A DNA stretch of 64,000 nucleotides from Progne subis subis. Taxonomy: Eukaryota; Chordata; Aves; Passeriformes; Hirundinidae. This document shows positions 17,231 to 29,320 of the stretch, one piece after another. The stretch's first letter is position 1. Each line of letters opens with the position of its first letter. The stretch lies in assembly GCA_022316685.1 (NCBI GenBank), contig JAKJHU010000612.1:1-64000 (forward strand), written 5' to 3'. Below the pieces are notes generated by a model. The model was not told the origin of the DNA, searched no databases, and saw only the letters and a list, made by a program, of their open reading frames with translations. Made by a program: the position numbers and the translations under genes.

Positions 17231-18229
17231 TCCTGTCATGGGCAGAGTGGGAGCTTCAGGCAAAACATTTATTTCTTCATTGGAGAAACACCTGCTGAGT
17301 CATGAGGTGGAGAAATGACACCCAACAGCCACCAAGGATCCCCAAACTCCTTCAAGATGCGTAAACTTTTAAAATTTCATCTAGGAGAGGAGACTGGGAG
17401 CGGCTGGATCCAATCCTAGCCCCAGACTTTGTCTAAAGATTATGTCTAAAAGATTGGACAGGTAGAATTGAAACATATGCAATTTGTCCCACAGGATTAA
17501 CAATGGAATATACCAGATATGTTTATATAAATACAGGTATGGTTGATTCTGATCAGGATTAAACAGATTTATTCACACCATAGAGTAAATATAAAAAAGA
17601 GTTATTTACTCCATAGTATAGGAGCTATACCAACTATTAGAACACAGTGCTCTAGGAAGCAATTTTTAAGTAAACAGGGCCTTGCTGGAGTTGTTTCTGC
17701 CTGTTCCGGACAGAGCCTCCTGCTCCAGCAGGAACTGCCTCTCCTGTGCCAGGCCCAGGGCAGATCCCGCTGCAGGAAAAGCCCCAGGCCAGCCCCAAGA
17801 GAGTGAAGGCCTCGGGCACAAGTGCAGAGTGCCGTGCTGGGAGCTGTGCCAGGGAGAGCCTGAGGCACCAAAGGCACCTTGGCAGCAGCAGCTGCTTCCA
17901 GGCCATGGCCAGAAGCCTCCCTTGGCAAGGCGGCCTGGTGGCCACCACTGCAGAGCTGCTGCTGCAGGGCTCATTTCTGGCTGGGCTCTGCCCCAGCCCA
18001 CAGAGTGTGACCTCAGCCCTGACTCTGTCCCAGCCGCTGTGCCTGAGCCCTGCAAAGCCTAAAGGTCACCTGTGCCAGCCTGGCTCTGTCAGCCCCTGGG
18101 GCAGGGCAGGGAAAGGCCAGAGAAGGGGCTGGCTTTGGCTGCTGCATGTGGGCTCCAGCAGAGACAAGGAGGAGTCAAGGCAGTGGATGGAGTCCAGTGA
18201 GCAGCCCCTTCTCCCCATGCAATCCTGGA
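17231..18229. other. Unassigned intergenic
   Basis: An AT-rich patch at 17340-17660 is followed by GC-rich sequence to 18180. ORFs up to 179 codons occur in several frames without domains. No splice structure or promoter stands out. Confidence 0.4.
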
Positions 18230-18500
18230 ATGCTTTGGATGGGAAGAGCTCTGCAGTGCTCATCTCATCCAAACCCCTGCCATGAGCAGGGACATCTTTC
18301 ACCAGATCAGGTTGTTCAGAGCCCTGTCCCAGCTGGACTTGAATGTTTCCAGGGATGGGGCATTGACCACCTCCCTGGGAACCTGTCCTGCTGTATGACC
18401 AACCTCATCATCAAAAATTTCCTCCTTATCTCCCCTTATCTGAACCTCCCTTCCTTTAGTTTAAAACTACCACCCTTTGTCCTATTGTGACAGGCCCTAC
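18230..18500 (-). mobile_element. CR1 LINE fragment (antisense)
   Basis: 'ctcatccaaacccctgccat', 'aggttgttcagagccctgtc' and 'gaatgtttccagggatgggg' are the complement of the CR1 3' region, ending near 'cctattgtgac'. Confidence 0.75.
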
Positions 18501-21380
18501 TAAAACCTTTGTCCACCATTGCATTTCCAATCAGCTGGGTTTCCATGATAATTGCCATGACAGGTGTAATGGTTTTAATTTAATAGAACCAGGCAGAAAC
18601 ACCAATTAATGTAGGGTTTTTTAGTATTTATTCTCTTTTTCTGGAGGGGAGAGATTAGGAGGGGGGAAAAAAAAAAAAAAGTGCAGGCTTAAGCTTAAAA
18701 AATGAACAAACCTTTTTTTATTAACACACACTAAAAGAAAAAAAAAATCCTGAGAAAAAGAAAACTTAATCTAAAACAGAATGACACTTTAAAACACACT
18801 TCTCTTAAAAACTATTCACTTTCTTATTGAACAACAAAGAAAGACACAACTTGAGATTTTCAGTGAGTTCCACTATTTAGACATAATTACTCAATACTTT
18901 TTGGAGAAGAGTCTCTGTGTCCTAGGGTAACTTTATGATGCTTGTATCCCCAATCGTCTGTTCTGTTTGAACTCTGTATATTGAGTCCTGTGCCTTTAAG
19001 ACTGGTTCTAAGAGCAAGGAGAAGCGGGGAGTTTGTTTTGAGAAAACTGCCTGACTCCTCCACATTCTTCTCCGGACGGGGTGTTCGGCGGAGGCTTGGC
19101 TCTCCAAGGCTTGGCTTTTTTTTTCAGACTAGTTGGAGAGAAGGGCCACTTGGGTTTGCTTCCCAGAGGGATCCTATACAGGGGTTTTCCCCCAAATTTG
19201 TCTCCAAACCAAGACACTCTGTAAGATTTTTTTATGAAGATATTTGCCACACAACAAAATAGTCCAGTGCTCCCAATGTCACACATCTGCTGCCACCCAG
19301 AGTTTTCACAGACTGTGATGTTCTATCAGCAAGGCCTCTCAGTGCATCTGGGGTATTATTTACAAATACTTCTAATCTAAAATCATCTTTGTCTCAAAGG
19401 CTGAGTCCTCCTTTTAACCCAGGAGTGGGGGCTTTAAAGTTCCCAAATAAATTTCAATTACATCAGTCCTCAATTTTGATTAGTATAGCATTCTACCCAA
19501 CATCACTAAGATGCTGCAAAGAACAGTCAATTTCTCCATAATTTACCCTAGAGAAGTCTGGTTAAAAATGTCCACTTCATCAGTCCTATACCAATATTGT
19601 TAGTTCTTTCACTTCTAATCTAACTGACTTGATTTGGTGTCTGTTCTATGTACCCTCTGATTTCTTTCTTTCTCTCAAGGAGGAGTTGTGCTTTAAAAGC
19701 TCCATGTTGCTAGGAAAGGGTTAAATCCGCCCGAGGTTGCAAGGGCCACCTGCACGCGCCAGGCTGCATGAGCTGTAGAAAATGCAAAGCTGTGCTGATG
19801 GAGGAAGCTGGCAGATGTCCTTTTTTCCACCCCTCGGTCTCATCCAGGCCGGCCCAGTTCAGAGCTGCCACAGAGCTGTGAAAGGGCTCAACCCAGGCTG
19901 CTCCCATGTGGGCAGCAGCTCTCAGGGGCCCGGCCTGGGCCTGCCCACCGCCCACGATGTTACCTCATGGCTGATTCCAAAGCGAGAGAGAGACCGATCA
20001 GCAGCAGATGAGTTTAAAATGTCCCCTCCAAAGTCACATCAACATTTCCCTTTGGTCAACTTAGCTGCCAATATCCCGGCCAGCTTTCTGATGGGTCCCT
20101 GTCCTCCCCCCACAAAACCAGGGTGATGGCAGGGAAAAACATTTCACATTTCCCTATAACCAGATAACAAAACTGTGCCAACCCATGATAGAAGCCAAAG
20201 CTAAAAAATCAGCATTATTTCACATTATTGATTTTTAATTAAATTGAAAAAAAAAATAAAAAAAATCACAGTATATTTTGAAATAACTACTACTAATAAT
20301 AACTATAATACTATATTTCACTTGCACAAAGAAACCTGAGCTCAAGATTTAAACCTTCCTTCTCTCACTCCATGTGGGAGCATCCCAAAACCAATTCTTC
20401 CTTCTGTGGTGCTGTTTCCAATGTGCTGTTAACAAAATCCATCCTCATCTTCCCAAACCCACAAGTTCTTTGCCTTTTTCCATATGCAACTCCTGCATGC
20501 CTTTTAACACATCCAGCAGTTCAGCCTCTTTTAACTGACTGCCCCACCTATGACAGGGTGCTCTGACCTCAGCTCACTTCAGAGCCAGCAAGATCTAGGA
20601 AACGCCTTCTCATCCATGAATTTCAGATGAAATTGGTTCCTCACATTTATATTTAAAAAGTGACATTTTGGTGTGATCTGGCCAGACTCTGCCAGTGTTG
20701 TTTTACCAGTGGGCAGTGTCAGCACCAAAGACAGAAACACCACCTGAAGGAATCAGTGTCATTTACTGCAGTTCAAAGCAGCAAAGGAGCACAAAAGGAG
20801 CAGCTCAGCAATGCACCCAACCATCACTACCAAAGATTGCCTGCAGGGATGGAGAAAGATCCATCACCAGTTCCCCTCAGACTTTCCCATCACCCACATG
20901 CACACATCAGCTGGGGGAAGCTGTCCCAGCCAAGGACTGCAGAGCCACTCCCGGACACTGGGAATTGCTGCAGGTGCCTCCAGCCACAGGTGAGGCTCCA
21001 ACCTGGCTGGGAGAGGGCCCAGCTCTGATAGTGCTGAATAAACCAACTGACAGCACTTCTAGGGCAGGAACAGCTGGTTTCATCCTCCTCTTGGGTCCCT
21101 CCCAAAGCCTGGCCAGGGCCCAAGGAGGAACCAAGGGAGGTGACTTTGACCATCCAGCCCCAAACAAGGCCAGATGTCAGATTTCATGGCCTTGTCTGGC
21201 TTCTAAACACAGCAAGGTCAATGCATGTCTCACTAATGAGTGGATACATCTGTCACAGTGCTAATGACCATGCATATTTCACTAATGAGCAGATACAAAG
21301 ATAACCTTTGGTTGAAGGTTGATGCAGAGGTCACCTTTGGCTCAGGGCCTGCTGTTCAGGCCTCACGCAGGCCTCTTGTC
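18501..21380. other. Unassigned intergenic, mostly AT-rich
   Basis: Long AT-rich stretches (18560-19700, 20150-20680), poly(A) at 18667-18680 and T/A runs near 20250, with shorter GC-rich pieces between. No ORF has a recognisable domain. Some may be old LTR or LINE debris, but I cannot assign it. Confidence 0.4.
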
Positions 21381-21384
21381 CAGG

Positions 21385-21485
21385 CCTGGGATGAGCAGGG
21401 ACATCTTTCACCACATCAGGTTGTTCAGAGCCCTGTCCCAGCTGCACTTGAATGTTTCCAGGGATGGGGCATTGACCTCCTGCAG
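21385..21485 (-). mobile_element. CR1 LINE fragment (antisense, short)
   Basis: Nearly the same 90 bases as at 18282-18370 ('gagcagggacatctttcacc' through 'ccagggatggggcattgacc'). Either two insertions of one CR1 subfamily or a small duplication. Confidence 0.65.
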
Positions 21486-22119
21486 CCCCCCACATCCCCC
21501 CTGGCCATGGAACCTGGCTGCAGAAATGGGTCCTTGGGGTGCTTTCCAAGGGAACTTGAAGGGATGAGGGATCCAAAGGCAGCAGTGGGGTCAGTGCAGT
21601 GTCCATGGCCACAGCCCCTTGCAATGGCCCAGGGCAGGTTGGGATGATGATCCCCCCTCACTCCTGGCCCAGGGCAGGGCTGCAGTGCTCTTGGTGGCAC
21701 CTTGGGCTTGGCACACACTTGAGAAGCGTTTCTGTTTACACTGGGGAAACTCAGGAGTTTTAGATTGCTTCAAAAATAAAAGAAGAAAATCCCTCTTTGC
21801 TTAATATGCAACCAGGTCTCCTAGGAAAGCAGGTCCCAGGTGAGGGAGAGGATGGGGTTTGGGAATGTGGAGCAAGGTTGTCCACACTGAGTCAGACCAC
21901 AAAGAGCAGTTTCTCTGAGCAGGCCAGACCTCCTTGGGAGACCCTGGTTCAGTATGAACCACAGAATGCTGCAATCACCTCTTGTGTAATGAGAACAGTA
22001 ATGAAATACACCCTTGAAGATAGGAATACATATTTCTTAGAAGCTCTTTGAAATACTTCTCCATAACTACAGCAGGAAACCTTCCTAATGAATGGCACCA
22101 TACCAGAGGGAAATCAAGG

Positions 22120-22930
22120 CAGAGCCATGGTTTGTCAGGACTTGGTCCTGATGAGCCCCGTGGTGGATTTGGTGTTAAACCCTGGAACCTCAGGGCCTGA
22201 GAGGAGATTGCACAAACCTTTCCAGGAGTCAAAGTCAGAAGAAAAACCCAAAGTGTCTTGATGCATCAATGGGTCCCGCAGGGGTCCATCCCCAATACAG
22301 GCTCTTCATGGAATCCATGAAGGAGAGAATTGGAGACCAGGATTGCACAAAAACCTCTCAGAGAGTCAGTATCAAAAAGAAGTACTTAAATTAATCCTGA
22401 GTACCTTGAAGCATTAATGAGCCCCACTGAGTGTTATTACTGGGTAAGATTATCAAGGGACTAATTAAAGCAGATAATTGGGGCCATGATTGCACAAACC
22501 TCTCAGACTCTTTTTTGACAGTTTTCTGCCAAAAAAAAGTTCTTCAATACCTTGACTACCCTGAAGTATTAATGAGCCACACTGTATTTACTGAAAGAGA
22601 ATCCCAAGGGATTTACTAAAGTAGATAATTGGAGCCATGATTGCAGAGTCTCTCACTGAGTCAGGTTTAAAAGGAAAACAGCAAGTGCCTTTAAAAACCT
22701 GAAGTTCCTTGAAGTATTAATGAGCCACACTGAGTGTCATTACCAACAAAGCCTCTCAAGGGACTAATTAGAGCAGATAATTGGAGGACATGATTGCACA
22801 AACCTCTCAGAGAATCTAAGGCAAAAACAAAATGCCCTTTGAAAAACCTGCAGTCCCTGGAAGCATTCAGGAGCCCCCCAGGGCCATTGCTGACCAAGGC
22901 TCCCCAGGGACTCCTTCCAGCACATCCTTG
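22120..22930 (+). repeat. Degenerate tandem repeat, unit about 150 bp, at least five units
   Basis: The block 'ttgaagtattaatgagccac...actaatta.agcagataattgg..ccatgattgcacaaacctctcag' recurs with its 'aag.att' element near 22263, 22414, 22566, 22714 and 22864, a period of 148-152. The last unit is much GC-richer than the others. Function unknown. Confidence 0.75.
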
Positions 22931-24470
22931 AGGCCACTGGCATGTGAGGGGGATGCTGAGGGCAGCACAAGGGGCTGACAGTGCCCAGCCTTGCTGGGGC
23001 TGTGCCAGGAGGCCCCAGGGCCTCAGGACAAGTTGTCTCCTCACAGCCCTTGGAGGCACAGAGGCTGCTGTTCCCCAGTGCACCAAGACTTGGCTTCTCT
23101 TTGTCCCCACCTGTCATCACTGCCTCCAGTTCTCTGCTCTGCCTGGGGCCTGGGGACACTTTCTCTGTCCTGTCCCTCAGTGGGACCCATTAAAACTTCA
23201 AGAAACTTTGGAGTTGGATTCTGACTGGGAATTCTTGTGAAGTTTCTTCAGCTCCCTCTCAGGGACTGATGTTCAGGGCCTCAGCACAAAGCCCCAAGAG
23301 GGTCATTAAAGTCCTTGTGCTGTGTCTGTGCTGCTGAGCTGGGCTGGGCTCCTGGCACAGAGGCAGCTCCTGGCAGCCAAGAAGAGCTTCAAAAACACAT
23401 CTCTCTTGATGAGCCGCTCTTCTCCCAGCCTAACAGGGCTGGGGCACTGCCTGCAGCCACCCCGGGCACAGCACACAGGCACAGAGAGCTTCAATCACTC
23501 AGGGCTGGGAAGGAGCTGAGAAGTGACTGTGGGAGAATCACTCCCAGCCCTTGACACAGGAACCTCTGGCTGCAGGACAAGGCAGCTGCAGCTCCTGCAG
23601 GGATCTCCTAAAGCTGCAACATCCCAATGCCTACAGACTCTGTGAGTACATTCTCTGATTATCTCTTGTGGAGAGCAGCCAGGGGTGCCCAGGGCTGTCC
23701 TGCAGAGCAGGGTCCTGCAGCCCAGGGCGCTGTGCTGGGCCAGGGACTCTGCTGCCTGCCAGGGACAGCTCTCAGCCAGCCCTGGGAGCTGCTCACAGCA
23801 CTGGGGGACAAGATCTGGGTGGCAGGAGACAGCTGGTAAGGAGTGGAAATGTTCTTCTTGTGTGGTGAGGATGCTGCATTGTTCAGGACTGCTCTCAGCG
23901 TGACATTTAACTCCAGAACATTTCCAAGTAGATTATACAGGGAGCACAGCAAGGCAGGGGCTACATGAAATTAAAAATCCTGCTTTTTTTAATCTACCGC
24001 TCTGTATTGCCTGAAGGGGAAATTGCACATAGATATTCATCTCTCAGTTCAGGTTGAGAAAAATAAAACAATTTTCTGTCAGATCTTAATAAACCAGGCA
24101 GTGACAGAAATCAGCAGAGGGTCCCTTGCAGGCAGCACCAGTGTCACTTTTCCAGCCTCCTCAGGCTTGCTCCGAGGTTGCCATCAGAGCCTGCAGAGCC
24201 AGAGCTGCCCCTGGGCAGTGCCTGAGCTGGGAGGGCTCTGCAGGGCAGAGCTGAGCCCCCAGGGCTGGGCTGGGCTCTGGCAGCACTGGCAGGGCCCAGC
24301 CCTGGGCACAGGGAAGCAGCTGCAGGCAGGGATAGCTCCAGGCAGCAGAGCCCTGGGCTGACAGTGGGGGGAAAGTGCCACCAAGCTGTGCTGGGATATT
24401 GAAAGTCCTCTCCAAACTGAACCATTTCATGATTGCTTTTTTTACAGATTTCCATGTCCATTCTCAGCAA
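22931..24470. other. 5' flank of the olfactory receptor
   Basis: GC-rich with no conserved ORF. Near 24440-24448 a pyrimidine run and acag ('gctttttttacag') form a good splice acceptor 22 bases before the receptor ATG, as expected for receptors with a noncoding 5' exon. The exon itself is not identified. Confidence 0.45.
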
Positions 24471-25397
24471 ATGTCCAACAGCAGCTCCATCAGCCACTTC
24501 CTCCTGCTGGCATTGGCAGACACGCGGCAGCTGCAGCTCCTGCACTTCTGCCTCTTCCTGGGCATCTCCCTGGCTGCCCTCCTGGCCAACGGCCTCATCA
24601 TCAGCGCCGTAGCCTGCAGCCACCTCCTGCACACGCCCATGTTCTTCTTCCTGCTCAACCTGGCCCTCACCGACCTGGGCTTCATCTGCACCACTGTCCC
24701 CAAAGCCATGCACAATTCCCTCTGGGACACCAGGACCATCTCCTACAAAGGATGTGCTGCACAGGTCTTTTTCTTTATGTTCTTCATCTCAGTAGAATTT
24801 TCCCTCCTGACCATCATGAGCTACGACCGCTACGTGTCCATCTGCAAACCCCTGCACTACGGGACCCTCCTGGGCAGCAGAGCTTGTGCCCACATGGCAG
24901 CAGCTGCCTGGGCCAGTGCCTTTCTCAATGCTCTGATGCACACGGCCAATACATTTTCCCTGCCCCTGTGCCATGGCAATGACCTGGGCCAGTTCTTCTG
25001 TGAAATCCCAGAGATCCTCAAGCTCTCCTACTCCAAATCCTATCTCAGGGAACTTGGGCTCATTGCAATTAGTGCCTGTTTAGCACTTGGTTGTTTTATG
25101 TTCATTGTTTTCTCCTATGTGCAGATCTTCAGGGCTGTGCTGAGGATCCCCTCTGAGCAGGGACGGCACAAAGCCTTTTCCACCTGCCTCCCTCACCTGG
25201 CCGTGGTGTCTCTGTTCCTCAGCACTGTCATGTTTGCCTACCTGAAGCCCCCCTCTATCTCCTCCCCATCCCTGGATCTGGCCCTGTCAGTTCTGTACTC
25301 AGTGGTGCCTCCAGCCCTGAACCCCCTCATCTACAGCCTGAGGAACCAGGAGCTCAAGGCTGCAGTGAGGAGACTGATGACTGGATGGTTTCAGTAA
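24471..25397 (+). CDS. Olfactory receptor, OR14-like (308 aa, intact)
   Basis: Seven-transmembrane odorant receptor of olfactory neurons. Start chosen at MSNSSS (N-glycosylation site at the N-terminus, normal length, just after a splice acceptor), not the in-frame ATG at 24375, which lies on the intron side. Motifs: PMFFFLLNLALTDLG (56-70), Cys 95, MSYDRYVSIC (116-125), extra Cys pairs in loop 2 (167, 177), KAFSTCLPHL (234-243) and PPALNPLIYSLRN (280-292). The LTDLGF and CLPHLAV text is typical of the gamma-c (OR14) group hugely expanded in birds. AATAAA lies at 25434-25439. A broken inverted paralogue is at 61452-62376. Confidence 0.93.
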   Translation: MSNSSSISHFLLLALADTRQLQLLHFCLFLGISLAALLANGLIISAVACSHLLHTPMFFFLLNLALTDLGFICTTVPKAMHNSLWDTRTISYKGCAAQVFFFMFFISVEFSLLTIMSYDRYVSICKPLHYGTLLGSRACAHMAAAAWASAFLNALMHTANTFSLPLCHGNDLGQFFCEIPEILKLSYSKSYLRELGLIAISACLALGCFMFIVFSYVQIFRAVLRIPSEQGRHKAFSTCLPHLAVVSLFLSTVMFAYLKPPSISSPSLDLALSVLYSVVPPALNPLIYSLRNQELKAAVRRLMTGWFQ

Positions 25398-25479
25398 TAT
25401 TAAAGTGATGACCAATTTCTGCAAATCACTGGTAATAAAAGTCACCTTTAATTCTTCTACTAAATTTAGCTATGGTTGT

Positions 25480-25800
25480 ATTTCCTTTGTCTTATAGTTT
25501 TATTCTTGTCCACAGAGAAAAGCCATTCCTTGGGATATTTCTCATTTTGTTTATCTCCACCTTCCCTCTTGCCACAGAGTGTTTCAAGGAGGGGCTGCAC
25601 TCTTGGTGGCTTTAAAGGAACTCAAGGATCTCCCAGGCAAGTTTTCTGCAGAGATCCCCCTTTTGTTCCCTTCTCTGGAGCTGCAGCGGCAATGTCTGTG
25701 TGCAGAGCTGGGGGCAGTTCAGTGCTGGCACAGCAGCTGTGCCCAGGAGCAGCAGCACTTGGTGTTGCCAGTGCTGCTCCCGTGGCCCTGATCCGCTGCC
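25480..25800 (+). repeat. 3' flank shared with the receptor pseudogene
   Basis: 'ctgcagagatccc', 'gttcccttctctggagctgc' and the 'cagcagctgtgcccaggagc' block reappear inverted at about 61060-61400. The duplication that made the two receptor copies therefore included over 0.3 kb downstream. Confidence 0.7.
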
Positions 25801-26867
25801 CTCCTGGCCCTGGTGTTGCTGTAGGGCCTGAGTGCTCTCGGGGCCGGGCACAGTGCTGGGGGTGGCAGTGCCGGGGCTGCAGCAGGGACAGGCCATGGGC
25901 ACTGCTGGGGCAGCGCTGACGCCTCAGGGCAGGGCCTGGGGGCTCCAGGCTCCTTGCCCAGGCTCTCTCCAGAACATGCCCAGGCCAATGCTCAGCAGAG
26001 AAAAGCCCCGTGAGCAGCCCCAGGGTGGCCGTGGGCAGGCTGGGGGCAAACAGCATGGCATGGGGCTCTGCAAGGTGCCTGGGGGAGATGGGAAGGAGCA
26101 GCAGAGCAGGGGCTGATCCATCCCCACTGCGCTGGACACCCCAGGGCAGCGTCCCAGAGCGTCCTCATGCACCTGCCAACAACATCCCCCCTCTGCAGCC
26201 CTGGCCTCTCCCCCAGCTCACACAGGTGCCGCATCCTTGCAGGCACAGACACGGCAGCACTGGCTCAGGAGCCCCTGTTTGCACTGCCCAGAGCAGGCGT
26301 GAGCACCCCCATGGTGTTGGTGTGGGGAGATGAACCTGAGGGAGCACAAATGCCATCATCAGCCCCTGGGGCCAGGAAGGGCTGGGGGACAGCAGGGAAA
26401 CCACTCAGGGTTGTGGTGGCCTCTGAAGTCAGCCAGAAAGTTTGTTCCCATGAGCTGTGAATTTCCTGTGCCACTGCAGATGTTGTTGCTCAGAGCCAGG
26501 GCTGCCTGGCAGCCACCCCCAAACTGCCCTCAGCATTTCCTTTGCTTAACCTTGGCTTTCTTTCCCCTTCCTGGTGCAAATTTCTTATTTTTGCCCCTCC
26601 CTGTTCCCTCCGCTGCAAACAGCCCATCCCTGGTTGCCCATTCCTCTCTGGCCCCACTCCCCATTTCAGTTCCTCAGTTGACACCCATGGGAATGTCCGC
26701 TGGGAGCAGGATCATCCTCCATGTGCTTCAGGAATTTTCTGCATGCTCCTGCAGGACTGACATGATGGGCTTTGGTGCTGTGAGGGGAAGCTGAGGGACC
26801 TGGGCTGCTGGACCTTCTGAAGAGAAGGTCCAAGGCTTATCTTGCAACTGCTGCAAGGGTGGTTTCA

Positions 26868-27475
26868 GAGAATCACAGAAACAGCCAGTTTGGAAAAGAC
26901 CTTGGACATCATCAAGTCCAACCTCTGCCCTGACACTGCCTTGTCTCCCCTGAGCCTCTTCTTCAGGATAAACAACCCCAGCTTCCTCAGGTTCTCCTCA
27001 CAGGACTTGTGTTCCAGTCCCCTCACCAGCATTGTTGTTCTTCTCAGGACACGCTGCAGCCCCTCCATGTCCTTTCTTAATTGGGGGCGCAGAACTGGAC
27101 ACAGCACTCGAGGTGCTGCCCAACCAGTGCTGAGCACAGGGGAAGAATTACTGCCCTGCTCCTGCTGCCCACACTGTCCCTGATCCAGGCCAGGAGCCAT
27201 TGGCCTTCTTGGCCACCTGGGCACACTGCTGGCTCATGTGCAGCCTGCTGTCCATCAGTCCATGCAAGTCCCTTTCTGCCTGGCTGCTGTCCAGCCACTC
27301 TGTCACCAGCCTGCACCACTTCAGGGGTTGTTGTGGCCAAAGTGCAGGACTCAATATCTGGACTTGTTAAACCTCACATTGTTGGATTTGACTTCCTGCA
27401 TCCAGCCTGTCCAGGGCCCTGTGCACAGCCCTCCTACTCTCCAGCAGATTAACACTTCCAGCCAACTTAGTGTCA
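26868..27475 (-). mobile_element. CR1 LINE 3' fragment (antisense), arm B
   Basis: Mirror of 11505-12113: begins 'agaatcacagaaacagccag' and runs through 'acctcacattgttggatttg'. The open frame on the minus strand is CR1 reverse transcriptase tail, not a host gene. Confidence 0.8.
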
Positions 27476-27905
27476 CCACGGTTCCTTGTGTCCCTAGACT
27501 GTCACAATGGTCTCCATGATTCCATGAGGCTTCCCAGTGTCATAGTGTGCCTTTGGTTCCGTGGGACCCCTTGGTGTCACAAAGTCCCTTGGATCCTTGG
27601 GCCCCACAGTGTCACAATGGTGCCTTGGGCCGCCATGACCCTGGGGTGTCACAATGGATCCTTTGTTCCATGAGGTCTGGCAGCGCAGCAATGATCTCCT
27701 TGGTTCCACGGTGTCACAGTGGCCTCTGTGGTTCCACCAGGCCCCAGAGTGTCACCATGGGTTCCTTGCTTGCATTTAGCCCCACAGTGTCACAATGGCC
27801 CCTTGGCTCTATGGTGACATATCATGCACAGTGTCACTCTGGTCCTCTTAGTGCCACCAGGTCCCTCAGTGTCACAATGGCCCCTTGCTTCCCCAGGGCC
27901 CTGCA
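27475..27905 (-). repeat. gtgacac minisatellite, arm B
   Basis: Roughly ten irregular units around 'agtgtcacaatgg...ccttgg'. Longer than the arm A array at 11250-11505. Confidence 0.65.
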
Positions 27906-28500
27906 GCGTCACCATCGTCAGAGAATCAAGCAGGCTGGAAAAGACCTTGGAGAGCATCAAGTCCAACCTGTGACCCAACACCACCTTCTTAGGCAGACCA
28001 CGGCACTGAGTGCCACATCCAGTCATTCCTGAAACCCTGCCAAGGACAATGACCCACCCACCTCCCTAGGCAGCCCATTCCAATGCCCAGTCACCATTTT
28101 GGGAAGAATATTTCCTAACGTTCAGCATAAACATCCCCTGTTGCAGCTTAAGGCCGTGTCCTCTTGTCCTGTCACTGTTCCCTGGGAGAAGAGCCCGACC
28201 CCCATCTAGGTGCACCCTCCTGTCAGGGAGTCGTAGAGAGTGATGAAGCCTCCCCTGAGCCTTCTCTTCTCCAGGATAAACAACCCCAGCTCCCTCAGCT
28301 GCTCCTCACAGGACTTCTGTTAGAGACCACTCACCAGCTTTGTTGCCCTTCTCTGGACACGCTCCCACCAGTCCATGTCCTTCCTAAACTGGGGGGGTTC
28401 AGAACTAGACACAATATTTGAGGTGCTGCCCAACCAGAGCTGAGCACAGGGAAAGAATCACTGCCCTGCTCCTGATGGCAGCACCATTCCTGATCCATAG
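27905..28500 (-). mobile_element. CR1 LINE 3' fragment (antisense)
   Basis: Starts 'agagaatcaagcaggctgga', then 'ccacctccctaggcagccca', 'aagaatatttcctaa', 'cttgtcctgtcactgttccc' and 'ttctctggacacgctcc': the complete complement of the CR1 3' region. About 0.4-0.5 kb of it is absent from arm A. Confidence 0.85.
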
Positions 28501-29320
28501 GAGTGCCAAGGGTTGGATGAGAGAATTGGTGGGGAGGGGTTGGGGACAAAGTCTGATTGATTGTCAGCCATGAAGGGTCTTGATTTTTACATCTATTCAG
28601 ACTGCAGAAGAAGGTGCTGGACGTCAATATCAGTTGAACATTGCTGATATCAATTGATAAAAAGGAAAAGAAAACAGGACAAAAGAGTTCTCTCTGCATT
28701 GTTTTCAATATAGAACATTCACTCGAATAAACTTCTGAAATCTGTCTAATTGACCACAGAAGAATTGAAAACTTAAATCATTCCCAGGCACTTTTCTTAC
28801 TTGTTTTTTTTTTGAACAAATGTTATGAGCTTTTCTCAATGAACTCTGTAACTGAAGAGTTCAAGAAGGAAGAGGTCTCTGGAGTCGTAAAAATTCATCA
28901 GCAACCTCCAAAGGGCTGAGGATCCATCCTCATCAGAGCAGGAATGAACAGAAATGGGCACAGCTTTCTGGCTGCCCCAGCTTTGGGATGGGCCCTGGGC
29001 CTGGAGCACGAGCAGCTCTTGAGGGCCCCAAGGCCAGGGCTGTTGTGCTGGTCTGGGCAGATGGGATGGCAGCAGGGGCTGCAGAGCTCTCAGCACCTCA
29101 GGGAGAGGGGAGCAGGGCACACAGGGAGCCTCCTTTTCCCTTGGCCCAGCACCTTCCCCATGGCTGGGGCTGAGTCCTGTCTGAGCTGCAGCTGCTGCTG
29201 TGCCCTTCCGAGGGGCTGAGGCCGTGGGGCCCCTGCCCAGAGCAGCCTGCCCTGAGCAGAGCTGTGGGGCCAGAGCCGGCTGGGCTGTGCTGGGGAGAGG
29301 CCCTTGGTGCTGCTGAGAGC

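Noticed and set aside
24144..24713. 189-codon minus-strand ORF
   Set aside because: Antisense of the olfactory receptor 5' part; the same type of shadow appears over the pseudogene at 62083-62694.
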